The notes beneath the pieces were generated by a model. It was given only the letters and a program-made list of their open reading frames with translations, made no database searches and was not told where the DNA came from. The position numbers and the translations under genes were made by a program. Source: Bacillota bacterium (lineage in GTDB: Bacteria; Bacillota; Clostridia; Oscillospirales; Ruminococcaceae). Taken from it: 33,989 bases of DNA. Positions 29,202 to 33,989 of the stretch are shown one piece after another. The stretch's first letter is position 1, and every line of letters starts with the position of its first letter. The stretch lies in the NCBI GenBank assembly GCA_023429685.1, contig JAEZDF010000111.1:1-33989 (forward strand), in the 5' to 3' direction.

Positions 29202-30247
29202 AATGAACGCACTTTCGATTTTATAGCAATGAGTATCATGACAGGCGCGCCCAGAAAAGCGGTGACTATACCCGCCTCCAGCTCTCCCGAGCCGCCCACT
29301 ACCCTTCCGACCACGTCGGCTACGGTTAGAATAACCGCCCCGCCCACGGCGGACATCGGTAGGATGAGACGCTGGTCTGCCCCCAGTATCAGCCGCATTA
29401 CATGGGGTGCCATCAGCCCAACAAAGCCGATGGGACCCGCCAACGCCGTGACCCCGCCGCACAGCAGTACGCCTGCAAACGCCCCCGTCAGCCGCAGCAG
29501 CCCGGTTCGCACTCCAAGGCCGGTGGCGGCGTCGTCCCCCAGTGCCAAGGCGTTTAGCGCGGGGGCGCACAGAATTCCGGCTGCTGACCCGACAATTAAA
29601 AGAGGTACGACCACTGCGAGAGCTTCCCATGTTGCGCCGCCCACCCTGCCCACCTGCCAGAACCGAAAATCATCCATCACGGTAGTGCGCGGCAGCATAA
29701 CGGCGCTTACCAAGGACGAAAGCGCCGCACTGGTGGCTGTGCCCGCCAGTGCCAGCTTGATGGGTGTGGCACCGCCGCGCCCCATAGAGCCGATTGCATA
29801 CACGAACACGGCGGTTGCCGCCGCACCCGCAAAGGCAAACAGCAGGTACTGGATCGGGGAGCTAATGTTTAAAAAGGCAATTCCGCACACTACAAACAGG
29901 GACGCGCCGGTATTTACCCCCAACACACTGGGGTCGGCAATGGGGTTTCGGGTGATCGCCTGCATCAGCGCACCCGAGATGCCCAGTGCGGCTCCCGCAA
30001 TCAGCCCAAGAACCGTTCTGGGGATTCGCTCGCGCACGACGACCGCACCGAGGGATGTTGCATTGCTGTCGAACAACCCGCCGATTATCTCATTTAGTCC
30101 CACCGTGCGCGCGCCAAAGGCTAGGGACAGTGCGACGGACAGAACCACACAGGCAATACTGACCACCGTAAGAAGGAGTATTTTATAGGTACGTACACCG
30201 GGCTGTATTGCACAGCTCGTGTTATTACTTACTGTAGAACTGTTCAT
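29198..30247 (-). CDS. iron-siderophore ABC transporter, permease 1 (FecCD family)
   Basis: The product is 349 residues with about ten membrane helices. Family motifs are RIPRTVLGLIAGAALGISGALMQ, NPIADPSVLGVNTGAS and LAGPIGFVGLMAPHVMRL, the last being the cytoplasmic loop that contacts the ATPase. It forms a heterodimer with permease 2, which is similar in layout but clearly diverged. The first ATG overlaps the end of the binding-protein gene by four bases, and the last bases overlap the next ATG, so the genes are translationally coupled. Confidence 0.9.
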   Translation of the reverse strand: MNSSTVSNNTSCAIQPGVRTYKILLLTVVSIACVVLSVALSLAFGARTVGLNEIIGGLFDSNATSLGAVVVRERIPRTVLGLIAGAALGISGALMQAITRNPIADPSVLGVNTGASLFVVCGIAFLNISSPIQYLLFAFAGAAATAVFVYAIGSMGRGGATPIKLALAGTATSAALSSLVSAVMLPRTTVMDDFRFWQVGRVGGATWEALAVVVPLLIVGSAAGILCAPALNALALGDDAATGLGVRTGLLRLTGAFAGVLLCGGVTALAGPIGFVGLMAPHVMRLILGADQRLILPMSAVGGAVILTVADVVGRVVGGSGELEAGIVTAFLGAPVMILIAIKSKVRSL

Positions 30248-31299
30248 TTTACCTTTTGCGCCGCTTCGCTAATTAAGGCTAGGTACTCGTCGATGGTTGC
30301 GGGGATGGAGAGGGCACTGGGCGTTGCAGATGCCGCAAGAGGCGAGTTGTCCTGAATAAACACAACCGATTCCCGTTTCACGGCCGGAATGGTGCCAAGC
30401 AGTGCGTCCGCCTTAATCGCTTGCAGCAGGCTGTCGTCACCGTATGCGATGATCATATCAAGCTCACTGAGCAGGTCAACGTTCTCAGCGCTTAAGGTAA
30501 TGGAAAAGCTCGGGTTTTCTCCCGCGTGGTCCATCAAGCTTTGGGGGAAGACCATGCCAAGATCGGTAAGATATGCCGCGCGGGGGTCAACGGGCAGGTA
30601 AACGTAAAACTGCGAAAAGTCGGTGGGGATAAAATAGATAAACGCAGCGGTTTTTCCCTTTATCTCAGGGTACTGGCTCACCTTGTCTTCAATCATTGTT
30701 TCGAGGTCGGTCACCAGCTGCTGACCCTCTGCCTGCAGCCCAAGACCGGTTGCGTTTAGGGTTATCTGCTCGCGCCAGTAGGTCTGCCACGGAAGCGTTG
30801 GGTACGCAACAACGGGTGCAATCTCGGAGAGAAGGTCGTATTCCTCCTGCGTAATACCCGAATACGCCGCGAGAATGATGTCGGGGGAAACGTCGCTTAC
30901 CGCTTCAAAATCAAGACCGTCAGAGTCGCGGAACAGCACCGGCTCGGTGGATGAAAGCTCAGCCAGTCGGTCGGTGGTCCAGGGCAGCAGCCGACTATCG
31001 GTAACGCCGTAGTTCGCCTCAGAAAGACCCACAGGCAGCACGCCCAATGCCAAAGGAAGATCGGGATTGCCCCACGAGATGGCGGCAACACGCTCCGGCT
31101 TGCTCTCTATTACCGTTTCACCAAAGGCATGCTTGATGACAATGGGGTATTCGGCGGAAGGCTGGGCGTTCGAGGAGGAGACGGGCGTATCGTTCACGGA
31201 AGACGGATCTTTGGATACAGAAGGGGAGGCGGAACAGGCGGTCGTCGCCAACGCAAGTGTGAGCGCGGCAACAAACGAGCAAATCGATTTTAACTTCAT
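30244..31299 (-). CDS. iron-siderophore-binding lipoprotein
   Basis: Product of 351 residues. It captures the ferric complex outside the cell and delivers it to the permeases. It begins with a lipoprotein signal peptide (lipobox TTAC, lipidated C22), a Ser-rich linker at about 23-50, then a class III (FepB/FecB-type) fold: HAFGETVIESKPERVAAISWGNPDLPLALG at the start of lobe one, and a DIILAAYSGIT segment. Lobe two lies after the connecting helix. Gram-positive bacteria tether such proteins to the membrane. It is first in the operon, under an iron-type operator. Confidence 0.9.
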   Translation of the reverse strand: MKLKSICSFVAALTLALATTACSASPSVSKDPSSVNDTPVSSSNAQPSAEYPIVIKHAFGETVIESKPERVAAISWGNPDLPLALGVLPVGLSEANYGVTDSRLLPWTTDRLAELSSTEPVLFRDSDGLDFEAVSDVSPDIILAAYSGITQEEYDLLSEIAPVVAYPTLPWQTYWREQITLNATGLGLQAEGQQLVTDLETMIEDKVSQYPEIKGKTAAFIYFIPTDFSQFYVYLPVDPRAAYLTDLGMVFPQSLMDHAGENPSFSITLSAENVDLLSELDMIIAYGDDSLLQAIKADALLGTIPAVKRESVVFIQDNSPLAASATPSALSIPATIDEYLALISEAAQKVK

Positions 31300-31343
31300 A
31301 CTTTTTCCCTTTCGTCTTGACGCATGGCGTCGGGCTGTTTACA

Positions 31344-31361
31344 AGTTAGCAATAGCTAACT
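31344..31361 (-). promoter_or_regulatory. DtxR-like iron operator
   Basis: AGTTAGC-AATA-GCTAACT is a perfect 7+7 palindrome, resembling the TTAG...CTAA pattern bound by iron-dependent repressors of the DtxR/IdeR family. It sits over the predicted transcription start of the siderophore operon, just downstream of the -10 box, the right place for repression. It does not resemble the Fur box. The regulator itself is not in the window. Confidence 0.6.
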
Positions 31362-31366
31362 ACGCA

Positions 31367-31395
31367 AGTATAACGATTTTGGTGTGCAGTGTCAA
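31367..31395 (-). promoter_or_regulatory. sigma-A promoter of the siderophore operon
   Basis: On the minus strand TTGACA (31395-31390), exactly 17 bases, then TATACT (31372-31367). This is near-consensus and the best promoter in the window, so strong repression is to be expected when iron is sufficient. Confidence 0.85.
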
Positions 31396-31402
31396 GACCT
31401 AT

Positions 31403-31440
31403 TTCATACAAAAACAATAGATATTCTATTGTTCATACAA
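31403..31440. promoter_or_regulatory. palindrome flanked by direct repeats upstream of the siderophore promoter
   Basis: AACAATAGA-TAT-TCTATTGTT (31413-31433) has perfect 9-base arms. TTCATACAA occurs at 31403-31411 and 31432-31440 in direct orientation. It lies about 18 bases upstream of the -35 box, so it could bind a second, activating regulator. Confidence 0.55.
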
Positions 31441-31656
31441 TTTGCTTGCAGCAGAACACATTTTTGAAGTAGTATGATGATGTAAGCAATCATGGCGGGG
31501 TTGTTGTTTGTATTCTTTGTGCCAAGGAAACGAAACACAGCTTAAATTTTCGATAGAATAAATGATAATTACAGTGTATATTGATATAAAATGGAAGATA
31601 ATAATTGAAATATAGATGCAATGTAAACAATCTGACTACTTAAATGGAAAAATATA

Positions 31657-31684
31657 TTGAATTTATGAGTTAATATGCTACAAT
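31657..31684 (+). promoter_or_regulatory. promoter of the pilC-pilM operon
   Basis: TTGAAT (31657-31662), 16 bases, TACAAT (31679-31684), with a leader of about 110 bases before pilC. The surrounding 31441-31656 is AT-rich with no recognisable gene. Confidence 0.5.
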
Positions 31685-31722
31685 TAGTAAAGCAAACTAC
31701 CCTGACTTTTGATGAAAATAGA

Positions 31723-31736
31723 CGAAAACGTTTTCG
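31723..31736. promoter_or_regulatory. LacI-family / cre-like palindrome in the pilC leader
   Basis: CGAAAACGTTTTCG is a perfect 14-base palindrome with the central CG typical of LacI-family operators and close to the catabolite-responsive element recognised by CcpA. It lies downstream of the predicted start, where a bound protein would block transcription. Confidence 0.45.
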
Positions 31737-31803
31737 GAAACAGGGCATACGGACAGAATAATGATAAAAAGTTTTTGATACACACAGCGGGAGGGATCAT
31801 TCG

Positions 31804-33018
31804 ATGCCAACCTATCGGTACGAGGCGCAGCAGGCGGGCGGCGCGTTAATAAAGGGGCTTGCGGATGCGGACAACCCTGCCGAGCTGTTTGCAAAGCTCA
31901 AGCAGCGGGGCGAGTACTGTATAACCTACAGCGAGGCGCGCACCGACGCGCTGACCGCGCAGCGAAGCTTTGGCAGCTCAAAGCTAAAGACCCGAGAGCT
32001 TGCGCTGGTATGCCGCCAGTTTTCCACTATGCTCAACGCGGGGCTAACCGTCATTAAATGCCTGGAGACCCTGTACCGGCAGGCAGTCAAGAAGCCAACA
32101 CGCCAGGCGCTGATTGGCGTGTACGAGGGTGTGCAAAAGGGTCTTGGGCTGTCGATTGCCATGAACCAGCAGGGGGCGTTTCCGTCGCTACTCATTAACA
32201 TGGTGGAGTCGGGGGAGATGAGCGGCTCGCTCGATACGATTATGATGCGTATGTCCGAGCACTTTGAAAAGGAACACAAGCTGAAAAGTAAGGTGTCCAA
32301 CGCCATGATCTACCCGATTGCCCTGATGGTGACCGGCGTAGTTGTTATGATGGTGCTGCTCGGGTTTGTTATCCCCAAATTCTTTACGATGTTTGAATCG
32401 ATGGGCACGGAGCTGCCGGCAATTACGAAGTTTTTGCTTGCGGTAAGCACCTTTGTGCAGGAAAAATGGCTACTCATCTTGCTTGGGGCTGTTGGGCTGT
32501 TTGTGTTTATTTTTATGTCGTGGCGATCCAAGCAGGGCAGAAGGGTGATCTCTGGCTTGTTGTTGAAGCTGCCGTTCTTTGGCAAGCTGCAAAAGACGAT
32601 TATCACCGCGCGGTTTTCGCGCTCGCTTGCCACGCTGTTTGCCAGCGGTATGTCGCTGATTACTGCACTTGAGATATCCACCCGTGTGGTGGGCAATGCG
32701 GTGCTTGATTACCATATGGAATCCGCGATCGAACAGGTGCGCAAGGGCGTTTCCTTGTCCTCCGTCATCGAGAAGGTCGGGGTATTTCCGCCGATGTTTT
32801 CCTCTATGGTATCGGTGGGTGAAGAATCGGGCGCTCTAGATGATATTTTGCATAAGACCGCGGTGTTTTACGACGATGAGGCGGACAGCGCCATCTCCGC
32901 GATGGTTGCATCCATCGAGCCGGTCATGATTGTCGTGCTGGGTATTGTGGTTGGGTTTATTGTGCTATCGGTTATCATGCCGATGATGTCTGCATATCAG
33001 GCCGTGGCGGGTCTTTAA
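31804..33018 (+). CDS. pilC: type IV pilus inner-membrane platform protein (T2SS F family)
   Basis: The product is 404 residues and of normal length. PilC anchors the pilus assembly machine in the cytoplasmic membrane. The N-terminal YRYEAQQAGG region is followed by two similar cytoplasmic domains at about 68-190 and 271-392, each carrying the GMSL/GLTV-type segment (AGLTVIKCLETL, SGMSLITALEIS) and a GEESGALDDIL/GEMSGSLDTIM motif. Three membrane helices lie near 169-193, 222-240 and 375-397. GGGAGGGATC precedes the ATG. No pilB or pilT gene lies beside it here, so those ATPases must be elsewhere. Confidence 0.9.
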   Translation: MPTYRYEAQQAGGALIKGLADADNPAELFAKLKQRGEYCITYSEARTDALTAQRSFGSSKLKTRELALVCRQFSTMLNAGLTVIKCLETLYRQAVKKPTRQALIGVYEGVQKGLGLSIAMNQQGAFPSLLINMVESGEMSGSLDTIMMRMSEHFEKEHKLKSKVSNAMIYPIALMVTGVVVMMVLLGFVIPKFFTMFESMGTELPAITKFLLAVSTFVQEKWLLILLGAVGLFVFIFMSWRSKQGRRVISGLLLKLPFFGKLQKTIITARFSRSLATLFASGMSLITALEISTRVVGNAVLDYHMESAIEQVRKGVSLSSVIEKVGVFPPMFSSMVSVGEESGALDDILHKTAVFYDDEADSAISAMVASIEPVMIVVLGIVVGFIVLSVIMPMMSAYQAVAGL

Positions 33019-33026
33019 GTAAAATG

Positions 33027-33050
33027 CTATCGGTTTAAGCCGATGGTTTT
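33027..33050 (+). terminator. weak hairpin between pilC and pilM
   Basis: CTATCGG pairs with CCGATGG (one T-G wobble) around TTTAAG, then four Ts. Too weak to fully end transcription. It may just reduce expression of pilM. Confidence 0.35.
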
Positions 33051-33096
33051 AAACGGTATTTAACCTGATACAGGCACTCGAGGAGGAAGGGTATTT

Positions 33097-33989
33097 GTGA
33101 TACTTTCAATCGACGTGGGAAGCAGCCTTATAAAAATAGTAGAGGGAACCCCCGCGGGGCTTGGCGTTGTGGTCAAGCGAGCCGCCATGGTTGCCACGCC
33201 CGAAGGGGCGGTAAAGGACGGCAACCTGCTGATGGTGGGCGATGTTGCGAACGCCATCCGCTCCTGCCTTGAGCGCGACCACTTTACAGCAAAAATGCTC
33301 TGCTTTACGGTGGGCAGCACCGAAATTTTGCATCGGGAGCTTACCGTGCCGCGCGTAGACGAACGGAGGCTTGCCCCTATTGTGCAAAACGAGATGTACC
33401 AGCAGCTGACGGGCGGCGACGGCTACGCGGTGGATTATCTGCTAAACCATGAGCAGGTGCCCGATTCCCCCCATATGCAAAAGGTAAACGCCTCCGGCAT
33501 GCCCAAGGTGATGGTGTCGCAGTATTTGGAGCTGACTAGCCTGTTGCGCAAAAAAGAAGGGTCGCTTCAGATGCACCCGAGCGCGCTTTCTAAGCTGATG
33601 CGCGGCTCAGCGATAAATGAGTTTTCTCTGCGTGATAGCAGCTATATCGTATGCGAGATGGGCGCACACATCGTGCACATCTATCTGTACAGCGGTGGGA
33701 CGCTACTGTTTACCCGCTGTGTAAAGACGCCGTGCGAGGAGTTCTTTAGCGCCATGCAGCGGCTGGACGGGTTTGATACCCCCCAGCAGGTAATCGAGAG
33801 CGCGGACCTTTCCCCCGAAGCACTGGAGCAGGATACGCGCGTTGCGCAGGCATCCTCCATGATGCTGCAGTACCTGTCTCAGGAGCTTTCGCGCATGCTG
33901 CAGTTTGCGCTTTCCAGACGGCTTGCCTCACCAGTGCAGACGGTGCTGTTGTGCGGCGGGATGTCGGTGATAAAGGGACTGGACGCCTA
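33097..33989 (+). CDS. pilM: type IV pilus assembly protein, actin-like ATPase (partial)
   Basis: The gene runs off the end of the window after about 297 codons. It starts at GTG 33097, six bases after GAGGAGGAAGG. The first residues, VILSIDVGSSLIKIVEG, form the phosphate-1 loop of actin-like proteins such as PilM and FtsA, and a glycine-rich LLCGGMSVIKGLD near the end is the matching adenosine loop. PilM joins the cytoplasmic side of the pilus machine through PilN. Position after pilC fits a pilus operon, with pilN and pilO expected beyond the window. Confidence 0.85.
   Translation, partial: MILSIDVGSSLIKIVEGTPAGLGVVVKRAAMVATPEGAVKDGNLLMVGDVANAIRSCLERDHFTAKMLCFTVGSTEILHRELTVPRVDERRLAPIVQNEMYQQLTGGDGYAVDYLLNHEQVPDSPHMQKVNASGMPKVMVSQYLELTSLLRKKEGSLQMHPSALSKLMRGSAINEFSLRDSSYIVCEMGAHIVHIYLYSGGTLLFTRCVKTPCEEFFSAMQRLDGFDTPQQVIESADLSPEALEQDTRVAQASSMMLQYLSQELSRMLQFALSRRLASPVQTVLLCGGMSVIKGLDA

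Noticed and set aside
29202..29630. 143-residue N-terminal extension of permease 2
   Set aside because: It overlaps permease 1 in another frame and is Arg/Gly-rich; the ATGA overlap at 29198-29201 gives a better start.
29229..30188. 319-codon plus-strand frame opposite the first permease gene
   Set aside because: Composition (Pro, Thr, Ala, Ser) is that of an antisense shadow of a membrane protein gene, and the permease has all family motifs.
1..33989. CRISPR arrays, rRNA or tRNA genes, insertion sequences
   Set aside because: No regularly spaced repeats, conserved rRNA segments, cloverleaf folds or transposase genes were seen on either strand.

Overview
The window looks like the chromosome of a fairly GC-rich member of the Firmicutes, most likely class Clostridia. 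This is inferred from the gene families, strong AGGAGG-type ribosome binding sites, frequent TTG/GTG starts, lipoproteins with typical lipoboxes, paired chemoreceptors, a DacA-type carboxypeptidase with a C-terminal membrane anchor, and type IV pilus genes. I cannot name genus or species.

Layout. (1) 1-930: the 3' end of rplQ (ribosomal protein L17) and its terminator, then an AT-rich stretch with one small membrane-anchored protein. After it the last 29 bases of rplQ are repeated exactly, again followed by a similar terminator, so something was inserted or duplicated here. (2) 930-3960: an OmpR-type response regulator and histidine kinase pair, then a Ser-rich lipoprotein gene with its own strong promoter and a strong terminator. 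(3) 4050-17522: a compact one-strand run of 19 phage genes in PBSX-like order: small and large terminase, portal, head protease, a small head protein, major capsid, three connector/tail-completion genes, contractile sheath, tube, assembly-chaperone-like protein, LysM baseplate protein, hub, spike, gp25-like wedge, baseplate J, a gpI/XkdU-like protein and a short fibre. There is no recognisable tape measure gene, no lysis cassette, repressor, replication gene or phage integrase. (4) 17523-22980: a hairpin terminator, a small serine recombinase directly behind the fibre gene, then a regulatory region with two palindromes, cheW and two paralogous methyl-accepting chemotaxis proteins. (5) 23330-27216: a D-Ala-D-Ala carboxypeptidase, a HAD phosphatase, prmA and rsmE. 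(6) 27349-31299, minus strand: a four-gene iron-siderophore ABC importer (lipoprotein, two permeases, ATPase) with coupled stop/start overlaps, a consensus promoter and a DtxR-like palindrome. (7) 31804-end: pilC and the start of pilM.

How the parts work together. The phage block encodes DNA packaging, a capsid and a contractile tail, but nothing visible for independent life. It sits between two strong hairpins among host genes. A domesticated or degraded contractile phage, or a gene-transfer-agent-like particle, are the main readings. The missing tape measure is its strangest feature. The serine recombinase next to the fibre gene, and the paired palindromes with reverse-complementary central dinucleotides beyond it, are the second point worth testing.
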